NCBI GenBank assembly: GCA_944389505.1
Contig: CALXMP010000003.1
Coordinates: 124,001-188,000 of the forward strand
Source of the DNA: an uncultured Spirochaetaceae bacterium
GTDB lineage: Bacteria > Spirochaetota > Spirochaetia > Sphaerochaetales > Sphaerochaetaceae
Direction of reading: 5' to 3'
Length of the DNA stretch: 64,000 nt
The position numbers and the translations under genes were made by a program. Within the stretch, counting starts at the first letter, position 1. Every line of letters begins with the position of its first letter. This document shows, piece by piece, positions 1 to 8,676 of this stretch. Below the pieces are notes generated by a model. That model was not told the origin of the DNA, searched no databases, and was given only the letters and a program-made list of their open reading frames with translations.

Positions 1-77
1 CTTCCTTGGCCTGTACGTGCTAAAGTACCAGAAAACGGTCTGTTCCGGCAAATGCTTCATGATAGAGGAGGCCAGCT

Positions 78-1379
78 ATGGTAAGGGAAAAAGATGCCGC
101 TCTCATAAGGTTGTCAGGTGGAAAGGAATACCATGCGGATATCATCACGGATAGCATGGGTGAGAAATCTGTTGATATCACGACACTCAGGAAAGAGACT
201 GGATACATTACGTATGATCCAGGGTATGTGAATACCGGTTCATGCATGTCATCCATATGCTATATCAACGGGGAGAAGGGAATCCTGAGATACCGTGGAT
301 ATGATATCGCGGATCTTGTTGCCAGCTGCGATTTCATAGAGGTCGCATACCTTCTCATAAAAGGAAGGCTTCCTACGGCAGAGGAGCGTATCGGATACCA
401 GAAGCTCTTGAATGAGAACTCATTGCTCCATGTGAATATGAGGAATTTCTTCAGGGCATATCCCCATGATGGGCATCCGATGGGAATCTTAGCTGCTATG
501 GTCGCTTCTCTTTCGGCTTTCTATCCCGAGCTTGATGACAGGGATCCCGAGGAGAATCTCGACCTGACCGTGACAAGGCTTCTGTCTAAGATGAGAACCA
601 TTGCGGCGTTCACATACAGGCAGATGGAGGGCCTTGATTTCGTCGAGCCTCAGTACAGCTACTCGTACTGCGCAAATTTCCTCAATATGATGTTCCACAC
701 ATCGGTCAATAACTATCTGCCGAATCCTGTCCACGTCAATGCGCTCAACAAGCTTCTGATTCTCCATGCCGATCATGAGCAGAACTGCTCCACAAGCGCT
801 GTCCGTCTTGTAGGTTCGTCAGATGCGAATCTCTATGCATCAGTGACGGCTGGCGTATGCGCGCTCTGGGGATCAAAGCATGGAGGAGCGAATCAGGCTG
901 TCATGGATATGCTGCAGAAGATAAAGAATGAGGGACTCTCCATCGATTCCGTAATAGAGAAGGCCAAATCGAAGGATGAGCCATTCCGCCTCTTCGGATT
1001 CGGCCACAGGGTATATAAGACATTCGATCCAAGGGCAAAGATCGCAAAGGAGCTTTCAAAGTCCGTTATGGAGGCTACAGGTGTCAAGGATGATCTTCTC
1101 GATATAGCTCTTGAGCTGGAGGAGAGGGCAACGCATGATGATTACTTCATTGAGCGCAATCTCTATCCGAATGTCGATTTCTATACAGGCATAACATTCC
1201 ATATGATGGGAATCCCCGTATCGATGTTCACCGTGCTGTTCGCAATGGGACGGCTTCCGGGATGGATTGCCCATTACCTTGAGTGGAGACATGATCCTTA
1301 TCAGAAGATAGGAAGGCCGAGGCAGGTCTATTCGGGACCGGAGAAGATGACGGTCGTGCCTATCGCTGAAAGGCGCTGA
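78..1379 (+). CDS. gltA: Citrate synthase, 433 aa
   Basis: Condenses oxaloacetate and acetyl-CoA to citrate, the entry to the TCA branch whose next two enzymes lie convergently just downstream. The catalytic triad is visible: His268 in SKHGG, His310 in GFGHRVY and Asp367 in NVDFYTG, spaced as in E. coli GltA (264/305/362). The C-terminal motif GRPRQVYSGP is typical of the family, and the length fits the hexameric-type bacterial enzymes. The start ATG follows GAGGAGG with about 6 nt spacing. The gene converges with icd across a 32-nt gap that holds a GC-rich hairpin. 2-Methylcitrate synthase is an alternative, but there are no prp genes nearby. Confidence 0.96.
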   Translation: MVREKDAALIRLSGGKEYHADIITDSMGEKSVDITTLRKETGYITYDPGYVNTGSCMSSICYINGEKGILRYRGYDIADLVASCDFIEVAYLLIKGRLPTAEERIGYQKLLNENSLLHVNMRNFFRAYPHDGHPMGILAAMVASLSAFYPELDDRDPEENLDLTVTRLLSKMRTIAAFTYRQMEGLDFVEPQYSYSYCANFLNMMFHTSVNNYLPNPVHVNALNKLLILHADHEQNCSTSAVRLVGSSDANLYASVTAGVCALWGSKHGGANQAVMDMLQKIKNEGLSIDSVIEKAKSKDEPFRLFGFGHRVYKTFDPRAKIAKELSKSVMEATGVKDDLLDIALELEERATHDDYFIERNLYPNVDFYTGITFHMMGIPVSMFTVLFAMGRLPGWIAHYLEWRHDPYQKIGRPRQVYSGPEKMTVVPIAERR

Positions 1380-1387
1380 TGGACTAT

Positions 1388-1408
1388 CCTGCCGCGCTTT
1401 GCGGCAGG
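1388..1408. terminator. Hairpin between convergent gltA and icd
   Basis: CCTGCCGC and GCGGCAGG form an 8-bp perfect stem with a 5-nt loop in the 32-nt gap between two convergent genes. Neither side has a good T-tract, so termination is inferred from position rather than from a full intrinsic-terminator signature. Confidence 0.45.
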
Positions 1409-1411
1409 GTG

Positions 1412-2629
1412 TCAGAGCAGGGCGATGAGATTATCGGTGAACGCCGATGTGGAGAGACACTCTCCAGAGCGGCCTTCCTTCTCAAGAAGCGTATAGAAGT
1501 CCTTTGTGACCTTCCCTGAGGCAATGGCTTTGCGTACAGCTATGCGTATCATCTCTGCAGCTTCTATCCATCCGATGTACTCCAGCATCATCACGCCTGA
1601 GAGTATTATTGATAGGGGATTCACTATATCCTTGCCTGCAATATCGGGCGCAGTGCCATGGGTTGCCTCGAATACGGCAGCACCTGTGGAGTAGTTGATG
1701 TTCCCTCCAGGAGCTATTCCTATTCCTCCGACCTCAGCAGCAAGAGCATCTGAGACATAATCGCCATTGAGGTTCAGGGTTGCAATGACATCATAGTCCT
1801 CCGGGCGCAGAAGGATATTCTGCAGGAATGCGTCACAGATGCAGTCCTTCAGTTCTATCTCCCCGGAAGCAGATGGAATGTATGTCCTGCCATCCTTTCT
1901 GTATGCACCATATTCCTCTTCCGCAAGCTCATAACCCCAGCTTCTGAAACCGCCTTCGGTGAATTTCATGATGTTGCCTTTATGCACCAGTGTTACCGAG
2001 CGGCGTTTATGGGCTATTGCGTAGTCGATAGCAGCCTTGATAAGTCTCTTTGAGCCATCGGGCGATACAGGCTTCACGCCTATTGCGGAGGTTTCGGGGA
2101 ATCTTATCTTCCGTACGCCCATATCGTTCTGCAGGAATGCGATTACCTTCTCAGCATCCTCAGTGCCTGATGCCCATTCGATTCCTGCATAGATATCCTC
2201 TGTGTTCTCCCTGAATACCACCATGTCGACCTTCTCTGGATGGCGCACCGGAGATGGAACGCCTTCGAAATACTCGACAGGGCGGAGGCAGACATAGAGA
2301 TCAAGCTGCTGCCGCAGTGCGACATTTATGGATCTTGCACCTTTCCCTACAGGCGTCATAAGCGGGCCTTTGATAGCTACAAGAGCGCTTCTGATCGCGT
2401 CGAGGGTGTCATCCGGAAGATTCGTTCCTGCAAGCTTCTCAGCCTTGCCGCCTGCAAGCGCTTCCTTCCATTCGATTCTGTGCTTACCACCGTATGCCTT
2501 TGCGATGGCTGCATCGAGGACATGCCTCATCTTATCGGTTATCTCCTGGCCGACACCATCGCCCTCGATATATACGATCTCTGGATTATCCGGGACAATA
2601 AGCTTCCCGTCTTCCATTCTTATTCTCAT
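1412..2629 (-). CDS. icd: Isocitrate dehydrogenase, predicted NAD-type, 405 aa
   Basis: Oxidatively decarboxylates isocitrate to 2-oxoglutarate. The substrate loop [14 protein letters not shown] with Ser100 (Ser113 in E. coli) and the following CLRP and SPVRHPE motifs place it with the homodimeric E. coli-type enzymes rather than isopropylmalate dehydrogenases. The cofactor pocket differs from NADP enzymes. E. coli Lys344-Tyr345 are Asp329-Ile330 here (HGTAPDIAG), and Tyr391/Arg395 align with Lys376/Thr380 (VTKDFYT). Asp-Ile at that site is the published hallmark of NAD preference, so NAD is inferred. The start codon overlaps the aconitase stop by 4 nt, implying translational coupling. Confidence 0.94.
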   Translation of the reverse strand: MRIRMEDGKLIVPDNPEIVYIEGDGVGQEITDKMRHVLDAAIAKAYGGKHRIEWKEALAGGKAEKLAGTNLPDDTLDAIRSALVAIKGPLMTPVGKGARSINVALRQQLDLYVCLRPVEYFEGVPSPVRHPEKVDMVVFRENTEDIYAGIEWASGTEDAEKVIAFLQNDMGVRKIRFPETSAIGVKPVSPDGSKRLIKAAIDYAIAHKRRSVTLVHKGNIMKFTEGGFRSWGYELAEEEYGAYRKDGRTYIPSASGEIELKDCICDAFLQNILLRPEDYDVIATLNLNGDYVSDALAAEVGGIGIAPGGNINYSTGAAVFEATHGTAPDIAGKDIVNPLSIILSGVMMLEYIGWIEAAEMIRIAVRKAIASGKVTKDFYTLLEKEGRSGECLSTSAFTDNLIALL

Positions 2630-4545
2630 GCTTTCACCTCGTTCAGCCTTCCTCCGGCAAGGAGTGTTCTCCTCTGATCCTCAGAAGCAAATAGATCCAT
2701 AGGAATTTCCAGTCCTTTTGTGATGTCATGGAGGATGAACTTTCCTGACACAACCGCATCACGGGGGTTCAGGAGCTCAAGCTCATCGCCCTGATCGATC
2801 TTCTCATAGTCCTCCTCATTTCTGAAGAGCAGAGGGAGAATGCCGAAATTGCAGAGATTGGCCTGATGTATTCGCTCTATCGATACAGCGCATACTGCAC
2901 GTATCCCAAGATACATTGGACAGATAGCGGCATGCTCTCTCGAGGATCCCTGTCCATATGATGCACCTGCGATTATGAACCCGCATTCGCCCTTGTCTCT
3001 GTACGCTGCTGCCCTGGCAGGGAATGATGGATCGACCGACTCGAATACGAATTCCGAGTATCTTGGTATATTCGATCTGTACTTGAGACGTGCTCCAGCA
3101 GGCATGATATGGTCTGTTGTGATCTTCTCTCCAACCTTTATCACAGCATGGCCCTTTACCTTTTCCGGAAGCGGGGTATTCACAGGTGGCTCTCCGATAT
3201 TCGGTCCTCTCTTTATCTCCTCCGAGAATGCAGGCTTTATGAACATCGAATCATCGATGATAAAACTGCTGGGCATCGTTATCCCTGAAAGATCTGCATC
3301 CGATTCCCTCGGATCGGAGAAGACTCCTGTTATCGCGGAGAAGGCCGCTGTCTCCGGTGATACCAGATAGACATTGGCTGAAGGTGTTCCTGATCGCGCG
3401 TAGAAGTTGCGGTTGCTGGTTCTGAGCGATACACTTTCCGTTCCCGGACTCTGATGGTTGCCGATGCAGAAGCCGCAGGCAGACTCAAGAATCCTGGCTC
3501 CGGCTTTTATGAGGGTGTCGAGGGTACCATCCTCTGTGATCATGAGAAGGACCTCCCTCGATCCGGGAGCTACTCCGAGCGATACCGATGGAGCGATATG
3601 ATGACCTCTGAGTATAGTTGCAGCTTTTTTCAGGTCCATATAGCTTGAATTCGTGCATGATCCTATGAGAACCTGGTTCACCGCCATTCCAGACAGCTCG
3701 CGTACTGTCTTTATATTCCCTGGGCTATGAGGACATGCGGCAAGAGGTTCGATGGAGGAGAGATCCAGCTCGAAGATCTCATCGTAGACAGCATCCGGAT
3801 CGGCTGATAACTCTACGAATCCTTCCTCGCGCCCCTGTGCTTTAAGGAAGGCAAGCGTGTTCTCATCTGATGGGAAGAGTGAGGTTGTGACTCCGCATTC
3901 TGCGCCCATGTTCGCGATGGTTGCCCTTTCAGGGACGGAAAGTGTCTTCACGCCATCACCGTAGTATTCGAATACGGTATTAACATTGCCCTTTACGCCG
4001 AATCTCTCAAGGACTTTGAGGATCACGTCCTTCGCAGAGACAAATGGTTTCAGAGCGCCTGTAAGATGTATGCCGACAACGCGTGGAGCGATGATTGAGA
4101 AGGGGATTCCTGCCATAGCGAGAGCGACATCCAGACCGCCAGCCCCGGCAGCGAATGATCCAATTCCTCCTGCGGTAGGAGTATGTGAATCCGAACCCAG
4201 GAGCGTCTTGCCTGGCAGAGCGAAACGCTCAAGATGGACCTGATGGCAGATTCCATTCCCTGCGCGGGAGTAGATTACTCCCTTTTTATCTGCAACGGTC
4301 CTGAGATACTCATGGTCATCTGCATTCTCAAAGCCGACCTGCACGGTATTGTGGTCGACATAGCTGAGTGCGAGTTCGTTCCTGACCTTGTCTATTCCCA
4401 TCGATTCGAACTCGAGGTATGCCATCGTGCCAGTTGCATCCTGCGTGAGTGTCTGGTCGATTCCTATCTTTATGCTTTCGCCTGTTCTCAGCTCCCCGTC
4501 CACAAGATGGGCGGAGAGTATCTTATAGCATTGTGTCAGTCCCAT
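2626..4545 (-). CDS. acn: Aconitate hydratase, 639 aa
   Basis: Isomerises citrate to isocitrate with a [4Fe-4S] cluster. Cluster ligands are visible as Cys297 in GSCTNSS and Cys357/Cys360 in [18 protein letters not shown] lies near residues 118-127, and the C-terminal swivel domain carries [12 protein letters not shown] with the catalytic SRE. About 640 residues is the short clostridial/mitochondrial-like type, not the 860-900 aa AcnA or AcnB. It is first of a two-gene unit with icd. The start follows AGGAGAG with good spacing. The annotation as aconitase rather than homoaconitase rests on the coupled isocitrate dehydrogenase and nearby citrate synthase. Confidence 0.93.
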   Translation of the reverse strand: MGLTQCYKILSAHLVDGELRTGESIKIGIDQTLTQDATGTMAYLEFESMGIDKVRNELALSYVDHNTVQVGFENADDHEYLRTVADKKGVIYSRAGNGICHQVHLERFALPGKTLLGSDSHTPTAGGIGSFAAGAGGLDVALAMAGIPFSIIAPRVVGIHLTGALKPFVSAKDVILKVLERFGVKGNVNTVFEYYGDGVKTLSVPERATIANMGAECGVTTSLFPSDENTLAFLKAQGREEGFVELSADPDAVYDEIFELDLSSIEPLAACPHSPGNIKTVRELSGMAVNQVLIGSCTNSSYMDLKKAATILRGHHIAPSVSLGVAPGSREVLLMITEDGTLDTLIKAGARILESACGFCIGNHQSPGTESVSLRTSNRNFYARSGTPSANVYLVSPETAAFSAITGVFSDPRESDADLSGITMPSSFIIDDSMFIKPAFSEEIKRGPNIGEPPVNTPLPEKVKGHAVIKVGEKITTDHIMPAGARLKYRSNIPRYSEFVFESVDPSFPARAAAYRDKGECGFIIAGASYGQGSSREHAAICPMYLGIRAVCAVSIERIHQANLCNFGILPLLFRNEEDYEKIDQGDELELLNPRDAVVSGKFILHDITKGLEIPMDLFASEDQRRTLLAGGRLNEVKA

Positions 4546-4562
4546 AAGCTCTCCTGCTGGAT

Positions 4563-4568
4563 ATTATA
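4563..4568 (-). promoter_or_regulatory. Candidate -10 for acn-icd
   Basis: A perfect TATAAT on the minus strand sits 18 nt before the aconitase start, so the leader would be very short. The -35 position (ATGAAG) is poor. It may serve acn-icd independently of the upstream ferredoxin gene, 73 nt away. Confidence 0.35.
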
Positions 4569-4618
4569 TGGAAAGCAGGAGAATTCTTCATCGTGTCCAA
4601 TGCCATTTTCCTGAATGT

Positions 4619-5305
4619 TCAGCCGATAATATTTCCCTCTGCTGATATCGTGATGACGGCAAGAGGTATCGGTCTGCCGCTTGCCTTGACTGCATTCCGT
4701 GCAGCAATCTCGATTCCTCCGCAGCATGGCACCTCCATCCGCAGGACTGTCACGCTCCTGATATCATTCTGTGAGAGTATGGCAGAGAGCTTCTCGGAGT
4801 AATCTACGCCATCGAGCTTCGGACAGCCTATGAGCGTGATGCGTCCTTTGATGAAATCCTCATGGATATTCCCATAGGCGTATGCCGTGCAGTCGGCTGC
4901 AATCAGGAGATCGGCTCCATCGAAGTATGGTGCATTCACAGGAACAAGCTTTATCTGCACAGGCCACTGTGACAGTCTGCTTGCAGCTTCAGACCTGCAG
5001 CAGCTGTTTTCCTTCTCAGCCTTCCTCAGCACCTTCGACTGTGTTCCCGGGCATCCGCATGGAAGTTTTTCCTCCTTTGACTTCTTTACAGCCTCCTCAT
5101 TATACGCAGGAGCTTCTCTCTCCTCGAATGAGATTGCCCCGGTAGGACAGGCGGGGAGGCAGTCTCCAAGACCATCGCAGTAGTCCTCCCTCTGTAGCTT
5201 TGCCTTGCCATTTACCATTGCGATAGCGCCCTCATGGCATGCATCTGCGCATGCTCCGCATCCATTGCATTTCTCTTCATCTATCCTGATTATCCTTCTG
5301 ATCAT
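4619..5305 (-). CDS. Dicluster ferredoxin-like Fe-S protein, 228 aa
   Basis: The N-terminal 60 residues carry two 4Fe-4S ferredoxin motifs: a complete CNGCGACADAC set and a second set ending CLPACP, after which comes a PCGCPG segment. The remaining 140 residues resemble uncharacterised ferredoxin-like proteins of anaerobes and have further Cys pairs (IGCPK, VPCCGG) that could hold a third centre. Likely a cytosolic electron carrier or redox-maturation factor; the partner is unknown. I chose ATG 5305 because AGAAGG lies 8 nt upstream. ATG 5311 is also possible but sits too close to it. The gene is divergent from a CRP/FNR-type regulator, with a palindrome placed as an activator site between them. 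Confidence 0.8.
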   Translation of the reverse strand: MIRRIIRIDEEKCNGCGACADACHEGAIAMVNGKAKLQREDYCDGLGDCLPACPTGAISFEEREAPAYNEEAVKKSKEEKLPCGCPGTQSKVLRKAEKENSCCRSEAASRLSQWPVQIKLVPVNAPYFDGADLLIAADCTAYAYGNIHEDFIKGRITLIGCPKLDGVDYSEKLSAILSQNDIRSVTVLRMEVPCCGGIEIAARNAVKASGRPIPLAVITISAEGNIIG

Positions 5306-5345
5306 TTTCATATCCTTCTGCAGGATTTGACCTGCATCTGCTATG

Positions 5346-5388
5346 ATAGTACCCTCTGTCTAAGAAAGAATATGTTGTTTTTGCAACA
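5346..5388 (-). promoter_or_regulatory. FNR/CRP-type class II promoter for the Fe-S gene
   Basis: A 16-bp dyad TGTTG-N6-CAACA spans 5373-5388. On the minus strand a -10 TACTAT lies at 5351-5346 with no recognisable -35. The predicted start near 5339 puts the dyad centre at about -41.5, the classic class II position for CRP/FNR-family activation. On the plus strand the same dyad abuts the ribosome-binding site of the regulator gene, so binding could also repress it. Confidence 0.5.
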
Positions 5389-5399
5389 GAAGGAGCTTT

Positions 5400-6080
5400 A
5401 TGGAAGAATATCTGGATATATTCAGGAAGAATTTCCTCTTCTCAGGACTTTCTGATGAAGAGATATCAAGAATGCTGGTATGCACTGACGCCCGGGAGAA
5501 GAGCTATGCCTCTGGGGAATATGTCCTGAGGCGAGGGGATACGGTTAGTGAGATTTCGATTCTTGCAGAAGGCAGGCTGCATATCCAGAGGGAGGATTAT
5601 TGGGGAAACCGGAGCATCGTCAGCGATGTAAGGATAGGGGAGGTGTTCGGAGAATCCTATGCGCTTCCAGAGTCCGGAGTACTTATGAATGATGTTGTGG
5701 CAGCGGAGAATAGCATTGTAATCTCCCTCGATTGCCATAGATTGCTTTCACCTTGTTCTTCATCGTGTCCATTCCATAGCAGGGCAATCATGAACCTTAT
5801 CTCCATTCTTGCAGGCAAGAATAGAATGCTTGTCAGGAAGATAGGGCATCTTTCTGAGCGTACGACACGCGAGAAGCTTATATCATATCTCTCTGATGAG
5901 GCTTTAAGGCAGAAAAGCGGTTCGATTGACATACCATTCAGCAGGCAGCAGCTCGCTGATTATCTTGCTGTCGATCGCAGTGCCATGTCCAAGGAACTGG
6001 GGAAAATGAGGGATGAGAGATTGCTTGAGACGCATAAGAACCATTTCGAACTTTTCAGCGTGTTCCAGGAATTTTCATAA
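5400..6080 (+). CDS. CRP/FNR-family transcriptional regulator, 226 aa
   Basis: An N-terminal cyclic-nucleotide-binding-like beta barrel (about residues 10-125) is followed by a long helix and a winged helix (FSRQQLADYLAVDRSAMSKE, near residues 180-200). There is no N-terminal Cys cluster like that of FNR, so a [4Fe-4S] oxygen sensor of the FNR type is unlikely. The HcpR/DNR-like branches that sense NO or redox through haem or by other means fit better; that is inference. The start ATG follows AGAAGGAGC. It sits divergent from the ferredoxin gene across a palindrome, suggesting local regulation of that gene and of itself. Confidence 0.85.
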   Translation: MEEYLDIFRKNFLFSGLSDEEISRMLVCTDAREKSYASGEYVLRRGDTVSEISILAEGRLHIQREDYWGNRSIVSDVRIGEVFGESYALPESGVLMNDVVAAENSIVISLDCHRLLSPCSSSCPFHSRAIMNLISILAGKNRMLVRKIGHLSERTTREKLISYLSDEALRQKSGSIDIPFSRQQLADYLAVDRSAMSKELGKMRDERLLETHKNHFELFSVFQEFS

Positions 6081-6135
6081 AGATATTGACGCATAGTCTG
6101 CTTTCTGCTAAATTCCTATCCGTTACGCAAGTAAT

Positions 6136-6208
6136 GCCGCTTTAGCTCAGTTGGTAGAGCAAAGGACTGAAAATCCTTGTGTCCCTGGTTCGATTCCTGG
6201 AGGCGGCA
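6136..6208 (+). tRNA. tRNA-Phe (GAA)
   Basis: Complete 73-nt cloverleaf. The acceptor GCCGCTT pairs with AGGCGGC (with one T-G), the D-arm contains TAGCTCAGTTGGTAGAGC, and the anticodon stem AAGGA/TCCTT encloses loop CTGAAAA with GAA at 6169-6171. The T-loop is GGTTCGATTCC and the discriminator is A6208. CCA is not encoded. A terminator hairpin follows 5 nt later. Confidence 0.97.
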
Positions 6209-6212
6209 GCAG

Positions 6213-6235
6213 AAGGCTCCCCAAAAGGGAGCTTT
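6213..6235 (+). terminator. Intrinsic terminator after tRNA-Phe
   Basis: GCTCCC and GGGAGC form the core stem around a CAAAA loop, extended by A-T/G-T pairs, ending in a short TTT run directly behind the tRNA gene. Confidence 0.7.
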
Positions 6236-6437
6236 CGTCGTCTATGATGGTTTCATCTGCCAGCTGGCCGAGCCTGCTGTGTATGCAATCCATTAATATT
6301 CTCAGTTGCGTTCATTTTTACTAACAGTAATATCAATTGCAGCTTTTTCAGAGACAATCATAATTTCTTCAGGAGATTATCCATAGTTCGGATTTGGGAC
6401 CCTATGCAAAAAGCGGGGGCTCCATCACTATACTTTG

Positions 6438-6465
6438 GTGCTTATTTAGCTTATAATATAAGCAC
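6438..6465 (+). promoter_or_regulatory. AbiE promoter with overlapping inverted-repeat operator
   Basis: GTGCTTAT (6438-6445) and ATAAGCAC (6458-6465) form a perfect 8-bp inverted repeat around a 12-bp spacer that contains a consensus -10, TATAAT (6452-6457). No good -35 is visible. AbiEi antitoxins are known to bind inverted repeats in their own promoter, so this is the likely autoregulatory site. It lies 18 nt before abiEi. Confidence 0.6.
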
Positions 6466-6482
6466 AATAGGATGATTAGAGG

Positions 6483-7067
6483 ATGAATGAAATCAGAAAG
6501 TTATCTTTAAATGATGATTATCTTATTCCGGAAATAGCCAGACAAAATGGCGTTTCCAAATACAGTTTTTACAAATTCGTTCATGAGAATGGGCTTGAAA
6601 GAATCGGGAAGGGCATATATTCCAAAGAGGATGTTCTGGTTGATGATCTCTTTGTCATAAGCCAGAGATGTTCTAAAGCAGTATTCTCTCATGATGAAGC
6701 GTTCTATTATCACGGCCTGTCTGATAGAGAACCTCTAATCCACACTATTACGATATACAGCGGCTATAATGCCCACCGCCTTAAATCAGACAGTAAGTGC
6801 AAAGTCTATTATGTCAAGGAAGAGCTGCTGGATGTCGGTAAGACAATAGTAAAGGATAACTTTGGCAATGACATTCCGATGTATGATCTTGAAAGGACGA
6901 TCTGTGACCTTGTCAGAAGCCGGAACTCGATAGAGATGCAGGAGTTCAGTTCTGTCATGAAAGCTTACATTGCCCGAAAGGATAAGAATCTTAATCTTCT
7001 CATGGAATATGCACGGAAATTCCGGATAGATAATGTTATCCGCAGATATGTGGAGGTGCTGTTATAA
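6483..7067 (+). CDS. abiEi: AbiEi-type antitoxin/repressor of a type IV TA system, 194 aa
   Basis: The N-terminal winged helix (about residues 13-50; RQNGVSKYSFYKFVHENG) is followed by the segment GKGIYSKEDVLVDDLFVISQ and a C-terminal helical domain with PMYDLERTICDLVRSR, the pattern of AbiEi (COG5340, annotated as regulator of viral defence). It would neutralise AbiEii without direct binding and repress the operon. The AGAGG run directly abuts the chosen ATG 6483; no better start exists upstream because of a stop. The stop and the next start overlap by 1 nt, so the two genes are coupled. The AT content is higher than in flanking genes, suggesting acquisition. Confidence 0.85.
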   Translation: MNEIRKLSLNDDYLIPEIARQNGVSKYSFYKFVHENGLERIGKGIYSKEDVLVDDLFVISQRCSKAVFSHDEAFYYHGLSDREPLIHTITIYSGYNAHRLKSDSKCKVYYVKEELLDVGKTIVKDNFGNDIPMYDLERTICDLVRSRNSIEMQEFSSVMKAYIARKDKNLNLLMEYARKFRIDNVIRRYVEVLL

Positions 7068-7912
7068 TGCCACTTACCCCAGAACAAATTAAGGAACGTA
7101 TCAAGAATATCGCAAAAGATAACAATGCAGATGCAAGGATCCTGCTGAGGATCCATATGATGGAACGACTGCTTGAACGTATTTCTGTTTCAAACTACAG
7201 AAATAATTTCCTTATAAAAGGAGGACTGCTTGTAACGGCTCTTGTTGGAGTATCTCTCCGTTCTACGATGGATATAGATACAAGCCTCAAAAACTTCAAT
7301 CTTTCCGAGAATGATGCAAAACGGATCATCACGGAAATCAAGGATATAGATATCGGAGATGGTGTCACATTTGAGATCAAGGACTCATTAAACATCATGG
7401 ATGAAATGGAGTATCCGGGAATACGGATTACAATGAATGCCATCATGGGAAAACTTGTCACTCCCATCAAGATTGACATCTCCACAGGTGACATAGTAAC
7501 TCCCCATCCTATTGAGCACAGATACAAACTGCTTCTTGAAGATCGCTATATCAATCTACAGTCATACAATCTGGAAACGGTATTGGCTGAGAAGATTCAG
7601 ACTGTCCTTGCAAGAGGAGTATTGAATACACGGATGAGGGATTTTTACGATATCAGGACTCTTTTCCTGATGTATGGAGACCAGATTGATACAGATACAC
7701 TGAAGAGCGCCTTTAATGCGACATGTACAAATAGAGGAACACATAATCTAGTGCAGAATGCTACTGAAATAATTTCTAATATTGAGTCTGACGAACACCT
7801 CAGGTCTTTGTGGGTATCATACCAGAGAAAGTTTCCGTATGCATCTGACATGAGCTATGGATCCGTCATTGATAGCCTGAAGGTTCTGCGCGAGAAAATG
7901 ATTCTGGAGTAA
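7067..7912 (+). CDS. abiEii: AbiEii-type nucleotidyltransferase toxin, 281 aa
   Basis: Nucleotidyltransferase of the AbiEii/AbiGii family, which adds nucleotides to tRNA or another acceptor and stops growth during phage infection. The active-site block is visible: KGG at 51-53 followed by the R-S-T-M-D-I-D segment with Asp69 and Asp71 as metal ligands. The later LAEKIQTVLARG and RMRDFYDI (about residues 169-190) match the conserved E-x-K and R-x-x-D-x-Y-D motifs. Length is close to the usual 280-300. It directly follows the antitoxin gene, and all catalytic motifs are present, so the module looks functional. Confidence 0.88.
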   Translation: MPLTPEQIKERIKNIAKDNNADARILLRIHMMERLLERISVSNYRNNFLIKGGLLVTALVGVSLRSTMDIDTSLKNFNLSENDAKRIITEIKDIDIGDGVTFEIKDSLNIMDEMEYPGIRITMNAIMGKLVTPIKIDISTGDIVTPHPIEHRYKLLLEDRYINLQSYNLETVLAEKIQTVLARGVLNTRMRDFYDIRTLFLMYGDQIDTDTLKSAFNATCTNRGTHNLVQNATEIISNIESDEHLRSLWVSYQRKFPYASDMSYGSVIDSLKVLREKMILE

Positions 7913-7965
7913 TTTCTGTCCGCCTATTACAATCGAATGATTGAAAAACAGACTAGATCCCTTCT

Positions 7966-8676
7966 TTAGAACCAGATCCATGCCATTGATATAGCTATCA
8001 TGAAGATAGCCCAGACAAAGTCTTGATACCTGACATGGAGGTTAAGGTAGTAAGTCCTGTCTGCTTTTCCGTCAAAGCCCTTTGATTCCATTGCCATAGC
8101 GACATTCTCAGCCCAATGCAGGGAATTCACTAAGGCTGTGGACAGGGGTTTCAGTGACCATGGCCATAGCTTTAGCCCTCTGACTTCAATAGCCAGCTTT
8201 GTCTGGCTGTATTCCCTTCTGATCATAGGCAGAAGATTCCAGGCCGCCAGTACTCCATAAGCGAATTCTGCACTGAGATGGCATTGCTGCATCAGACTAT
8301 AGACAAAAGCCTGAGGATCTGTGGTGAATGAGAAGAGCATGCCCAGGAATGCATAAGCATATATTCTGAGCGCTACCGCGGCCGCATCTCCGATATCTGA
8401 GGCGCTTGAGGCTGAAACGAGGAAATTGCCAGAGCTTTCAAAGACTTCTTTTCCGCTGCTTCCACGCAGCAGAAGTGCCATGAATATGCTCAGTGATGCC
8501 AATGTTGCTGGTAGCAGCACATTGAGGACTTTCCTGCTCATGCATCCAGATATAAGCAATGATGCAAAGCATACCACGACGATGGCAGCATTCCAGAACA
8601 CAGAAGGACTGAAGGAGATTATGAGGGCCGAAGCAAGGATTGCAATGACCTTAACCGATGGATTTATCTGTCTCAT
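7966..8676 (-). CDS. ykoC: ECF transporter transmembrane subunit (EcfT/YkoC), 236 aa
   Basis: Energy-coupling T component that links the ATPases to the substrate-binding S subunit. It has about five hydrophobic segments and the family coupling motifs, seen as AAWNLLPMIRREY and AIEVRGLK near residues 150-175 and MAMESKGFDG near 205. I chose ATG 8676 (MRQINPSVKV) because GGGAGG lies 5 nt upstream; ATG 8688 is also plausible. It overlaps the end of the ATPase gene by 26 nt. Last gene of a four-gene operon led by a TPP riboswitch, so the substrate is thiamine or its pyrimidine precursor. Confidence 0.88.
   Translation of the reverse strand: MRQINPSVKVIAILASALIISFSPSVFWNAAIVVVCFASLLISGCMSRKVLNVLLPATLASLSIFMALLLRGSSGKEVFESSGNFLVSASSASDIGDAAAVALRIYAYAFLGMLFSFTTDPQAFVYSLMQQCHLSAEFAYGVLAAWNLLPMIRREYSQTKLAIEVRGLKLWPWSLKPLSTALVNSLHWAENVAMAMESKGFDGKADRTYYLNLHVRYQDFVWAIFMIAISMAWIWF

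Noticed and set aside
1412-2629. 3-Isopropylmalate or homoisocitrate dehydrogenase
   Set aside because: The [14 protein letters not shown] loop and coupling to aconitase fit isocitrate dehydrogenase.
2240-2702. Long plus-strand open frames over icd and its junction with acn
   Set aside because: They are shadows of the strongly conserved isocitrate dehydrogenase and aconitase frames.
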